A DNA stretch of 64,000 bases from Veillonellaceae bacterium SB90 (GTDB lineage Bacteria > Bacillota > Negativicutes > Selenomonadales > Selenomonadaceae). Both the position numbers and the translations under genes were made by a program. The DNA is taken from positions 1-64,000 of the forward strand of contig CABJCJ010000012.1 of NCBI GenBank assembly GCA_902364065.1, written 5' to 3'. Of this stretch, positions 16,029 through 23,877 are shown piece after piece. Numbering within the stretch: the stretch's first letter is position 1; every line of letters begins with the position of its first letter. The notes below the pieces were generated by a model. The model was not told the DNA's origin and ran no database searches. It saw only the letters and a program-made list of their open reading frames with translations.

Positions 16029-16206
16029 GTTTTTCCTTCTGTCAAAAACGTCCGGATGAAATCCTGTTCATTCCGTTGCCTCTACTATGATAGCATAGAT
16101 GCTACCGGCCTTCAAATCCAAGACAAACCCATAAAAATGCCATTTTCCTCACCGAAAAATACCACTCATATGGACAATATACTAATAACTTTCGGATATT
16201 TATACA

Positions 16207-16246
16207 GTTGAAACGCATTTCAACCGGCTTCTCTTTATGATATAAT
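16207..16246 (+). promoter_or_regulatory. Palindromic operator over the lexA-like promoter
   Basis: A perfect inverted repeat GTTGAAA-CGCA-TTTCAAC (16207-16224) lies directly upstream of TATAAT (16241-16246). Its right arm occupies the -35 position (TTTCAA, 17 bp from the -10). A protein bound here would block polymerase. The neighbouring gene encodes a LexA-type HTH, so self-repression is likely (inference). It is not the Bacillus CGAAC-N4-GTTCG box. Confidence 0.6.
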
Positions 16247-16310
16247 AAAAAACATGGGTAATTCAATCAATACTACCATATAAAAAAATTGCAGAAAAGG
16301 AGGCTGTCAT

Positions 16311-16922
16311 ATGCGAAAAACCAGGACCTCAAGTGAGCGTCAAAAAGAGATTTTCCAATTCATCAAAGCATTCTTGCTCGAAAAGGGATACCCGCCGTCC
16401 GTGCGGGAAATCGGCAAGGCTGTGGGACTGAAGTCCAGCTCGACGGTGCATGGATATCTGGCACGCCTTGAGGCCAATGGACTCATCAAGCGTGACCCGA
16501 CGAAACCGAGAGCCATCGACATCCTCGATGAACGGCCGTGGGGCAAGAACATCCCGGTGCCGCTCATCAATTCGGAGGCGGCGGACAAGTCCATCCTCTC
16601 GGAGCAGAATGTGCAGGAAATCTTTTCGTTCCCGCAGAATCTGCTCGGAACGCAGGATAAGCCATTCATGATGCGCATGCCGGATGGCAGCATGAAGGAT
16701 GCGGGCATCGCCCAGGGCGATCTCGTCATCATCAAGAAACAGGAGTTTGCCGACGACGGCGACCTCGTGGCGGCCATCGTGAACAAACAGGCGACGGTGC
16801 GTCGTCTCGTGCAGGATGAGGAAAGCATCCATCTGGAGGCCGCGGGGGAAGAACCTGCCATGACGAAGGGGAAACGCATCACGATCCTGGGCCGTGTCAT
16901 CGGTCTTTACCGCAGATTCTGA
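16311..16922 (+). CDS. lexA: LexA-family repressor with altered self-cleavage residues
   Basis: 203 residues with a full-length LexA layout. The N-terminal winged HTH is highly conserved (PPSVREIGKAVGLKSSSTVH, DPTKPRAIDIL). The C-terminal S24-type domain is recognisable (MKDAGIAQGDLVIIKKQ, ITILGRVIGLYRRF). Compared with the well-known Bacillus and E. coli proteins, the Ala-Gly cleavage site aligns with Ala91-Asp92 (NSEAADKS where others have GKVTAGSP). The GDSM serine loop is DGSM (Ser127), and the catalytic Lys aligns with Arg164 (ATVRRL versus ATVKRF). DNA binding should be intact, but RecA-stimulated self-cleavage is doubtful. GGAGGCTGTC precedes the ATG. Confidence 0.9.
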   Translation: MRKTRTSSERQKEIFQFIKAFLLEKGYPPSVREIGKAVGLKSSSTVHGYLARLEANGLIKRDPTKPRAIDILDERPWGKNIPVPLINSEAADKSILSEQNVQEIFSFPQNLLGTQDKPFMMRMPDGSMKDAGIAQGDLVIIKKQEFADDGDLVAAIVNKQATVRRLVQDEESIHLEAAGEEPAMTKGKRITILGRVIGLYRRF

Positions 16923-16940
16923 AGCAAGCACTCATACCTA

Positions 16941-17020
16941 GGCACAAGGAACCAGAAGGGTTCTGCCGCATCTCGCAGCCCAGCCGGAAGTTGACTCGTT
17001 TTTATTGATTCCCTTGTGCC
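16941..17020. other. Long inverted repeat, possible structured RNA
   Basis: GGCACAAGG at 16941-16949 pairs with CCTTGTGCC at 17012-17020, enclosing about 62 nt that hold a smaller hairpin (AACC-AGAAG-GGTT). It lies between the stop of the lexA-like gene and a terminator. I do not recognise a known riboswitch or tRNA in it. A short leftward frame here is not protein-like. Confidence 0.35.
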
Positions 17021-17064
17021 ATCAGCAGGCCCTGCCTTATCCCTCTTGCAACCCGTCACGACCG

Positions 17065-17105
17065 AAAAAAGGAGAGAAGCACCTTTGCGCGCTTCTCTCC
17101 TTTTT
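17065..17105. terminator. Bidirectional terminator between lexA-like and MGL-like genes
   Basis: GGAGAGAAGC, ten-base loop, GCTTCTCTCC, flanked by AAAAAA and TTTTT. It serves the lexA-like gene from the left and the MGL-like gene from the right. Confidence 0.9.
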
Positions 17106-17155
17106 GTGTACACGTTTTATGTGCATGACATGGGCAACAGGCAAGACCCATGGAT

Positions 17156-18409
17156 TTATTTGCGGCTGGCGTCGCAGTCGAGCACGGCCTGAGCGGCGCC
17201 GAGGATGCCGATGACGGCGTGCTCAAAGGTCAGGCCGCCCTGCAGGTAGACGTTGTACGGCGCCCGCAGCGGCCCGTCGGCGCTGAACTCGATGGATGCG
17301 CCCTGCACGAAGGTGCCGGCTGCCATGATGATCTTGTCAGCGTAGCCCGGCATGTCCCAGGGCTCCGGCGCCGCGAACGAATCGACCGGCGAATACTTCT
17401 GGATGCCGCCGCAGAACGCGATGAGCTTTTCGGCCGAGCCGAGCTCGATGGCCTGGATGATGTCGCCGCGCACATCAGTCGGCAGCGGCAGCGTCTTGTA
17501 GCCGAGCTTGGCGAACATGCCGGCCGCGAAGAGCGCACCCTTGATGGCCTGCGAGACGACGTGCGGCGCGAGGAAGAAGCCCTGGAACAGCAGGCGGTTG
17601 TTCGCGAGGCTCGCACCGAGTTCGTCGCCCATGCCCGGAGCCGTCAGGCGGTAGGAGGCGAGCTCCACGAGGTCGCTGCGGCCAACGATGTAGCCACCCG
17701 TCGGCGCAATGCCGCCGCCCGGATTCTTTATGAGGGAGCCCGCCATGATGTCGGCGCCCACCTGCGTCGGTTCCTGGCAGTCGACGAACTCACCGTAGCA
17801 GTTGTCGACGAAGCAGATGCAGTCCGGCTTGATGCGGTGCACTTCGGCCGTGATGGCCTCGATATCCGCAATGGAGAGCGGATTGCGCATGCTGTAGCCG
17901 CGCGAACGCTGGATCTCGACCATCTTCGTCTTCGGCGTGATGACGTTCTTGATGCCCGCCATGTCGACCCTGCCGTCGATCATCGGCAGTTCGTTGTAGA
18001 GTACGCCGAATTCCTTGAGCGAGCCAGGGCTCGGATTGTCGTAGCCGATAACCGTCTGCATTGTGTCGTACGGCTTGCCCGTCAGCGAGACGAGCTCATC
18101 GCCGGGGCGCAGGATGCCCAGGAGCACCGTGGCCAGCGCATGCGTGCCCGAGACAAACTGCGTGCGCACGAGCGCACGCTCGGCGCCAAAGACCTTGGCA
18201 TAGAGTTCCTCGAGCTTGCCGCGGCCGATATCGTCATAGGCATAGCCCGTCGTCGTGTTGAAATGGGCGTCGGAGACGCGGCATTCGCGCATGGCGTCCA
18301 GGACTTTCAGCGTGTTCTGTTCCGCCACATCCTCGATATGCGCGAAGAGCGGCTTGGCTTCCTGCAGGACCTCCTGCTTGAGGTCCAGGATCTGTTTTGA
18401 AAATGTCAA
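17156..18409 (-). CDS. Methionine gamma-lyase-like PLP enzyme ('aluminium resistance' family)
   Basis: 417 residues of the YnbB-type Cys/Met-metabolism PLP family. Features: RVSDAHFNTTTGYAYDDIGR, GTHALATVLLGIL, LTGKPYDTMQTVIGYD, CICFVDNCYGEFVD (PLP-ring Asp), and the Schiff-base Lys in SLIKNPGGGIAPTGGYIVG. The exact reaction is not established. Annotations range from methionine gamma-lyase to aluminium resistance protein. The start is TTG at 18407-18409 with GAGGGA upstream. It follows hflX on the same strand, an arrangement also seen in Bacillus (ynbA-ynbB), so the two are likely one transcript. Confidence 0.9.
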   Translation of the reverse strand: MTFSKQILDLKQEVLQEAKPLFAHIEDVAEQNTLKVLDAMRECRVSDAHFNTTTGYAYDDIGRGKLEELYAKVFGAERALVRTQFVSGTHALATVLLGILRPGDELVSLTGKPYDTMQTVIGYDNPSPGSLKEFGVLYNELPMIDGRVDMAGIKNVITPKTKMVEIQRSRGYSMRNPLSIADIEAITAEVHRIKPDCICFVDNCYGEFVDCQEPTQVGADIMAGSLIKNPGGGIAPTGGYIVGRSDLVELASYRLTAPGMGDELGASLANNRLLFQGFFLAPHVVSQAIKGALFAAGMFAKLGYKTLPLPTDVRGDIIQAIELGSAEKLIAFCGGIQKYSPVDSFAAPEPWDMPGYADKIIMAAGTFVQGASIEFSADGPLRAPYNVYLQGGLTFEHAVIGILGAAQAVLDCDASRK

Positions 18410-18471
18410 TGAAATTCCCTCGAATCTGTTTATTTATTTATTTATTTTGATTTTCTGCCCGCCTGCATGCT

Positions 18472-20280
18472 TCATGCGGACGGTGCCGGCACCAGGTACG
18501 GCTGGTAGCGGTCCTTCATGGACACGGGTACCTTGACCGTAAGCAGTGTCCCCTCGCCCGTGTACTCCGTCTGCTCCACGGCCTTGAGCTCATGGAGCTC
18601 CGTGATGACCTCGCCCGCCGCATACGGGATGAGCAGCGTCATGCGGGCCAGACGTTCCGCAAAGAAGCTCTCGATCTTCGCGAGCAGTTGTGCGAGGTTC
18701 TCGCCAGTCTGCGCCGAGACACAGACGCCGTCGCGGTCATGGAGCATCGCGCGGCGCTGCGGGGCGTCCGGAGGCAGCGCGTCCACCTTGTTGAAGACGT
18801 AGAGCGTGGGCTTGCCTTCCGCCTCGAGCTCCTTGAGCACGGTGACGACGGCCTCGATCTGCTCCTCGTAATGCTCGTTGCTGCAGTCGACGACATGCAG
18901 CAGCAAATCAGCTTCCTGCACCTCCTCAAGCGTTGCGCGGAAGGCCTTGACAAGCGTGTGCGGCAGCTTCTGGATGAAGCCGACCGTATCCGTCAGCAGG
19001 ATCTCCTGCTTCTCGGGCAGCACGAGATGGCGCGTCGTCGGGTCGAGCGTCGCGAAGAGCTTGTCCTCGGCAAACGCGTTCGCGCCGGTCAGCTTGTTGA
19101 GGAGCGTCGATTTGCCGGCATTCGTGTAGCCGACGAGGGCCACGAGCGGGATGCGCGCGGCCTTGCGGCGCCGGCGGTGCAGGTCACGGTTCTTCTTGAT
19201 GGCCTCGATCTGATGCTCGAGGTCGTGGATGCGGCCGTAGATGCGGCGGCGGTCCACCTCGAGCTTCGTCTCGCCGGGGCCGCGCGTGCCGATGCCGCCG
19301 CCCTGGCGCGAGAGCACGAGGCCCTGGCCGCCGAGGCGCGGCAGATTGTACTTGAGCTGCGCGAGCTCAACCTGCAGCTTGCCTTCCTTCGTGCGGGCGC
19401 GCTGCGCAAAGATATCGAGGATCAGGGCCGTGCGGTCGATGACCTTGATGCCGAGGACCTGCTCGAGATTGTGCTGCTGCGACGGCGTCAGCTCATCGTC
19501 GAGGATGAGGAGCGTTGCATCGAGGTTCTGCACCTCCATGGCGATTTCCGTCACCTTGCCCTTGCCGAGGAAGAAGGCCGCATCGGGCCGCTCCTTGCGC
19601 TGGACGAACGAGCCAACGACGACGGCACCGGCCGTGTCGGCAAGGCGCCGCAGCTCCGCCATCGACGTCTCGCTGTCAAAGACATTGCCGGGCCGCTCGA
19701 CGCCGGCGAGGATCGCGCGCTCCTCCTCATCCGCCGTCGCCTTCGTGCGCGCAGCGCTGAGTTTCTTGTTGATCGTCGTGATGAGATACGTCAGATTGAC
19801 GCGGTGCAGCAGCTGCTCCTTCATGGGCCCGGCCTGCGTGATGGCCTCCGTCCCGGCTTCATCCTGCTCACCCGAGAAGAAGCCCAGCGACGCGACGATC
19901 TCGCCGCGGCAGCGGCCAATGGCGGCCATGCAGTCGAAGCGCAGCCGCCGCAGCGAGGAAAGGTCAGGATCACTCAGGCGCGTATCGCCGCTCGGATGCG
20001 TGTGGATGCAGCGGACACCTGCCAGCCGGCGCTCCGAGCGCACGTCAAAGGACGGCAGATCGACCGTATTCGTATCGCCGACAGACACCTTCTCGACGCG
20101 GCCCTGGCGCGTGAGGTAGACGGCGACTTCGCGCCCGAGGATATCCGTGATCTCGAGCATCGCCTCGTTGAGCTCATGCGTGGAAATCTGCCCCATCGGC
20201 ACCGTCAGCTCATAGAGATGCTGCAGTTTCTCACGGACAAACGCCTTGAGATTGCCGGTATTGCCATGGATGATTGTCAT
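18472..20280 (-). CDS. hflX: GTPase HflX, long form with extra N-terminal domain
   Basis: 602 residues. HflX is a ribosome-associated GTPase that splits or rescues stalled ribosomes. The usual HflX part has FFLGKGKVTEIA, the glycine-rich GGQGLVLSRQGGGIGTRGPG, G1 GYTNAGKST, G3 DTVGFIQKLP and G4 NKVD. Ahead of it sits an extra domain of about 180 residues with CIHTHPSGDTRLSDPDLSSL at 91-110, a complete JAMM-type signature (His93-x-His95-x10-Asp106). GGAGGTG 6 nt before ATG 20280 sets the start. Eleven further codons upstream are open but are not needed. Confidence 0.95.
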   Translation of the reverse strand: MTIIHGNTGNLKAFVREKLQHLYELTVPMGQISTHELNEAMLEITDILGREVAVYLTRQGRVEKVSVGDTNTVDLPSFDVRSERRLAGVRCIHTHPSGDTRLSDPDLSSLRRLRFDCMAAIGRCRGEIVASLGFFSGEQDEAGTEAITQAGPMKEQLLHRVNLTYLITTINKKLSAARTKATADEEERAILAGVERPGNVFDSETSMAELRRLADTAGAVVVGSFVQRKERPDAAFFLGKGKVTEIAMEVQNLDATLLILDDELTPSQQHNLEQVLGIKVIDRTALILDIFAQRARTKEGKLQVELAQLKYNLPRLGGQGLVLSRQGGGIGTRGPGETKLEVDRRRIYGRIHDLEHQIEAIKKNRDLHRRRRKAARIPLVALVGYTNAGKSTLLNKLTGANAFAEDKLFATLDPTTRHLVLPEKQEILLTDTVGFIQKLPHTLVKAFRATLEEVQEADLLLHVVDCSNEHYEEQIEAVVTVLKELEAEGKPTLYVFNKVDALPPDAPQRRAMLHDRDGVCVSAQTGENLAQLLAKIESFFAERLARMTLLIPYAAGEVITELHELKAVEQTEYTGEGTLLTVKVPVSMKDRYQPYLVPAPSA

Positions 20281-20347
20281 CGTACACCTCCATCCGTTGC
20301 GGAATGACAACATTTGCTTTCTTGCCGTTCATTGCGGTTCATTACAG

Positions 20348-21349
20348 TTAATTGCGGTTGACGATATTCGAGATATGCTTGAGCGTAATGGAGAGCGTGC
20401 CGTCCTCATTGTTGTGGAACTCCACGAACTCCGTGTTGTCGAAGTAATCCGTCGGGATTGAGAGATCGATGCCCGTATCCGTCCGCAGCTTGTGGCGGCT
20501 GACCTTCTTGAGCGTCGCCTCCTGATCCATCTTGACGGGCTCCGTGAAGCCGGCGTCGCGGATGGCATCATCAAAATCCTTCTGCATGGCCGGATTCTCG
20601 GGGAAAATCTCCCCGCCTGCGGCCGCGAGGTCGAGCTCGTCGCTTGCCTGCATGTTCTCCGTCACGTAATTCTTGACGGCAGCCTCGACGGCGACGGCGT
20701 CCTGCCCGTAGGCCTCGGCCACTTTGGCCGCCGTCTTGCTGAGGTTCTTCATCGCTTCCTTCGGCGAGGGCGTCAGCGTGCATTCGAGCAGGATCTCGGG
20801 CAGCACGAAAATGGCATTGCCGTCGATCGTGTACTTCTTGGCCTGCACGAGGAGAGCCCCCGTCTCGGGCTGGATGAAGGCGAATTCGTCGATCTTCTGC
20901 GTCAGATTCGGCATGATGGAATAATGGTTGATGATCTCATTGCGGATGCCGCCCTCTGTCTGCGTCACCTGATGCGTGTAGCCGATATGGCTGTTGCTCT
21001 TGAAGACGACGAGCTGGCGAACATCGTCGATGCGCACATCGGCCACGATGACATCAGCCGACACCATCTCCTCCGCATGGACGTAGGCATCCTCGAGCGT
21101 CTTGCCGATCTGTTTGGAGAAATCGACGAATGAAAGCTCCCCGCCGACGTATGCAGCGAGCTGCTTCTTGAACGCACTGTCCTCATAAAAGGTACCGGGC
21201 TTGGCATCCTGGCTGCCCCACGATCGCTCGAGATGCTTGAGCAGGAAAGTCTGGATGCTGTCCGTCGGCTCAAGCTCGACATCGGAATACACCGTCATGC
21301 CCGAATTGAAATCGAGGATGTGCAAAATGGCTTTTTCAATCACAATCAC
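20348..21349 (-). CDS. Nucleoid-associated protein (NdpA/YejK family)
   Basis: 333 residues, recognisable as the NdpA/YejK nucleoid-associated group by its start (IEKAILHILDFNSGM), the NHYSIMPNLTQKIDEFAFI region and the C-terminal FVEFHNNEDGTLSITLKHIS. Members bind the chromosome but their biochemical role is unclear. The start is GTG at 21347-21349 with GAGGAA upstream, overlapping the stop of the preceding gene by four bases, so the two are translationally linked. The next gene on this strand is hflX after a 67-bp gap. Confidence 0.82.
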   Translation of the reverse strand: MIVIEKAILHILDFNSGMTVYSDVELEPTDSIQTFLLKHLERSWGSQDAKPGTFYEDSAFKKQLAAYVGGELSFVDFSKQIGKTLEDAYVHAEEMVSADVIVADVRIDDVRQLVVFKSNSHIGYTHQVTQTEGGIRNEIINHYSIMPNLTQKIDEFAFIQPETGALLVQAKKYTIDGNAIFVLPEILLECTLTPSPKEAMKNLSKTAAKVAEAYGQDAVAVEAAVKNYVTENMQASDELDLAAAGGEIFPENPAMQKDFDDAIRDAGFTEPVKMDQEATLKKVSRHKLRTDTGIDLSIPTDYFDNTEFVEFHNNEDGTLSITLKHISNIVNRN

Positions 21350-22095
21350 GATGGATGTTCCTCCGCTTCTTCATTCTGCTGCTTCGCTTCTGCCTTCTTC
21401 CTGCGCGCGGCGACTTCTTCTTCCGCGCGCGTGCGCACTTCCTTCAGGCGCGGCACGAGATACGTCTGCAGGCGTTCTTCAAGCTCCGACAACGTCCCCG
21501 AATCGAAGTCGTAGTTGACGTCGGGGATGTTCCAGATGCGCGCCTCGCTGAAGAACTCGTCGCGGTAGATGTTGTAGTAGACCGTGACGCTGCTCTCGAG
21601 CGCGAAGTCGACGTAATCGATGACGATGTAGGAGCCGTTGTTGATCTTGACGGGCTCCGCCGGACGGATGTAGAGCGTGAAGCCCTCGAGCGTCTCCGGC
21701 AGTTCCTTCGCGGCCTCCCAGGTCATGATCTTCTTGTCGCGGACGATGCTTCCGATGCTCGCGGGATCGAACTGCGCGAGACCTGCCAGCACCGTTTCGA
21801 ACTGTGCGCGCAGCAGCGCTTCGAACACGTCGAATTTCGCCGTGATGAATTCGATGCGGCAGAATTCGATGAGGCCAATCTTGACGCGCAGCTTGTACTC
21901 GTGCGTTTCCTCGTGGAAATACGCCGTCACGCTCTTGTGCAGGTCCTGGTTCTCATAGCGATAGATGTCGTAGCAGTCGCCCGCGACGAGCGCGAGCCGC
22001 TGCAGCGCGAAGCCATGCCAGGTATCCGGCAGTTCCCTGAGATAGGCCCAGTCCTTGATATCCGCTTCGACACGATCCCTCGTCTCATCCTTCAT
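21346..22095 (-). CDS. Conserved-looking protein of unknown function
   Basis: 249 residues. I do not recognise a family. Two similar halves are suggested by WAYLRELPDTWHGFALQRLA near the N-terminus and WEAAKELPETLEGFTLYIRP in the middle, each followed by alternating beta-type segments with many Tyr/Phe. This may be an internal duplication. The C-terminus is a charged helix rich in Glu, Arg and Lys. No signal peptide or membrane span. It overlaps the nucleoid-associated protein gene by 4 nt and may work with it (inference). Confidence 0.75.
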   Translation of the reverse strand: MKDETRDRVEADIKDWAYLRELPDTWHGFALQRLALVAGDCYDIYRYENQDLHKSVTAYFHEETHEYKLRVKIGLIEFCRIEFITAKFDVFEALLRAQFETVLAGLAQFDPASIGSIVRDKKIMTWEAAKELPETLEGFTLYIRPAEPVKINNGSYIVIDYVDFALESSVTVYYNIYRDEFFSEARIWNIPDVNYDFDSGTLSELEERLQTYLVPRLKEVRTRAEEEVAARRKKAEAKQQNEEAEEHPS

Positions 22096-22264
22096 GGCAT
22101 TTCACCATCCTCTTTTTTCAATCCTACGGCCATCTGCATCCGCCTGTATCGGTTCACATCGTCCATAGATGAATATTATATCACTAAGACCAAACTGCTT
22201 TCAACCGCTTCATGCAGCCGCTCAGTATAGGATAACAGCTATGAATATCATAATATATTAAGTA

Positions 22265-22325
22265 TTCGACTTATGATGCAAAGCCTTTTATAATGCTAAT
22301 TGAGCAAAGCGTCAATATTGTGACG
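22265..22325 (+). promoter_or_regulatory. Promoter and downstream inverted repeat ahead of the DASS carrier
   Basis: TTCGAC (22265-22270), 18 bp, TATAAT (22289-22294). Just past the expected start, CGTCA-ATATTG-TGACG (22310-22325) is a perfect inverted repeat that could be an operator. The rest of the 284-bp gap (22096-22379) shows nothing more. Confidence 0.5.
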
Positions 22326-22379
22326 ATTCATCCTGTATATATTGGTATGCTTCGATTTGATTTTAGGGAGGAAACGAAT

Positions 22380-23780
22380 ATGAGCCGATTACAACGCGGA
22401 TTCTTGACGTTCGGAGTGCTGATCCTGCTCTGGCTGCTGCCGGTGCCGGAAGGACTCAGCGCGGCGGCCTGGCACCTCTTTGCCATTTTTGCCGCCGTCA
22501 TCCTCGGTTTCATCCTGCAGCCCATGCCGCTTGGTGCTGTGGCACTGGCCGGCATCACGCTGGCAGCACTGACCAACACCATCAAGCCTGCAGAGGCACT
22601 GGCCGGCTACAGCAATACGACCATCTGGCTGATTGTCAGCGCCTTCCTGTTCGCCAAGGGCTTCATCAAGACGGGGCTCGGCCGCCGCATCGCCTATCAG
22701 CTCATCCGCCTGTTCGGCAGCAGCAGCCTGAAGCTCAGTTATACGCTGGTGCTCAGCGACTTCATCATCAGCCCGGCAACGCCGTCCAACACGGCCCGTT
22801 CCGGCGGCATCCTCTTCCCCATCGTGCGGAGCCTGGCCTCGGCCTTTGGCTCGGAGCCCGGTGCAACGGCCCGCAAGATCGGCGCCTTCCTCATGGTCGT
22901 CTCGTTCCAGGCCGATGCGCCGATTGCCGCAGCCTTCCTGACGAGCTGTGCGCCGAATCCCCTTATGGCACAGCTCGCGCAGGACACGGCCGGTATCACG
23001 CTTAGCTGGAGCTTCTGGGCAACAGCCTGCATCGTGCCCGTCATCCTCTCGATGATCGTGATTCCCCTGTTCCTCTATCATTTCTATCCGCCGGAAATCA
23101 AGGCAACACCGCAGGCACAGTCACTGGCCCGCCAAAAATTGCAGGCCATGGGGCCGATGTCACGCGATGAGAAAATCATCACCTGTATCTTTCTCGGTGC
23201 CCTTGCGCTCTGGAGCACTTCGCAGTATACGCATATCAATGCGACGATCGCCGCGCTGCTGGGCGTCACGGTCATGCTGATGACGAACGTCCTGAACTGG
23301 CAGGATGTCCTGACTGAGAAAGGCGCCTGGGACGGCATGATGTGGATGGGCGGCATTGTCGGCCTCGCCAGTGCATTGAATAAAATCGGCTTCATTCCCT
23401 GGTTTGCCGAATCCGTCACGGGCGCACTCGACGGCGTTTCCTGGTCGCTGACGCTCGCGATTCTCTTCCTCGTCTACCTCTACAGCCACTATGCCTTCGC
23501 CAGCCTGTCCGGTCACGTGACGGGCATGTATGCGGCCTTTCTCGCCGTGGCCGTGGCTGCCGGTGCGCCCGTTTACCTGGCCGCCATCGGCCTTGCGGTA
23601 CTCTCCAATCTCATGGCCGGGCTCACCCATTACGCGACAGGAGCCGCGCCAATCTACTTCGGCGCCGGCTTCGTGACGCAGCGAGACTGGTGGCGCATTG
23701 GCTTTCTCTGCTCAGTCATCAACTTCACCATCTGGATTGGCCTCGGAAGCATCTGGTGGAAATTCCTGGGCATCTGGTAA
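22380..23780 (+). CDS. DASS-family sodium/dicarboxylate (anion) symporter
   Basis: 466 residues, about a dozen membrane segments. It matches the divalent anion:Na+ symporter (DASS, SLC13-like; 2-oxoglutarate/malate translocator) family: FILQPMPLGAVALAGITLAA, FILSPATPSNTARSGG-type motif (here FIISPATPSNTARSGG) and SGHVTGMYAAFLAVAVAAGA. It likely imports succinate, malate or tartrate-type acids. AGGGAGG lies 8 nt before ATG 22380. Upstream in-frame codons are open but lie in the leader. It ends at a strong terminator. Confidence 0.92.
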   Translation: MSRLQRGFLTFGVLILLWLLPVPEGLSAAAWHLFAIFAAVILGFILQPMPLGAVALAGITLAALTNTIKPAEALAGYSNTTIWLIVSAFLFAKGFIKTGLGRRIAYQLIRLFGSSSLKLSYTLVLSDFIISPATPSNTARSGGILFPIVRSLASAFGSEPGATARKIGAFLMVVSFQADAPIAAAFLTSCAPNPLMAQLAQDTAGITLSWSFWATACIVPVILSMIVIPLFLYHFYPPEIKATPQAQSLARQKLQAMGPMSRDEKIITCIFLGALALWSTSQYTHINATIAALLGVTVMLMTNVLNWQDVLTEKGAWDGMMWMGGIVGLASALNKIGFIPWFAESVTGALDGVSWSLTLAILFLVYLYSHYAFASLSGHVTGMYAAFLAVAVAAGAPVYLAAIGLAVLSNLMAGLTHYATGAAPIYFGAGFVTQRDWWRIGFLCSVINFTIWIGLGSIWWKFLGIW

Positions 23781-23801
23781 AAGAAATGAATAAAAAAGAA
23801 G

Positions 23802-23852
23802 CAGGACGTTCTGGCAGCAAGGCATGCTTGCGGCAAGGCGTCCTGTTTTTTT
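23802..23852. terminator. Terminator between convergent genes
   Basis: CAGGACG (23802-23808) and CGTCCTG (23839-23845) form a stem with an internal GC-rich hairpin, followed by seven T. A-rich sequence on the other side makes it usable in both directions. Confidence 0.85.
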
Positions 23853-23877
23853 ATTGAAAATATGGATTAGAAGCGGT

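Noticed and set aside
16907..17113. Leftward 68-codon frame after the lexA-like gene
   Set aside because: It crosses a terminator and an inverted repeat, has no ribosome site and no conserved look.
18429..18446. Short (TTTA) tandem tract
   Set aside because: Only about four units between genes. Could be a phase-variable tract, but too short and in no clear promoter spacing.
17150..20307. Long plus-strand frames opposite the MGL-like and hflX genes
   Set aside because: Both are mirror frames of well-conserved genes, with no protein-like features.
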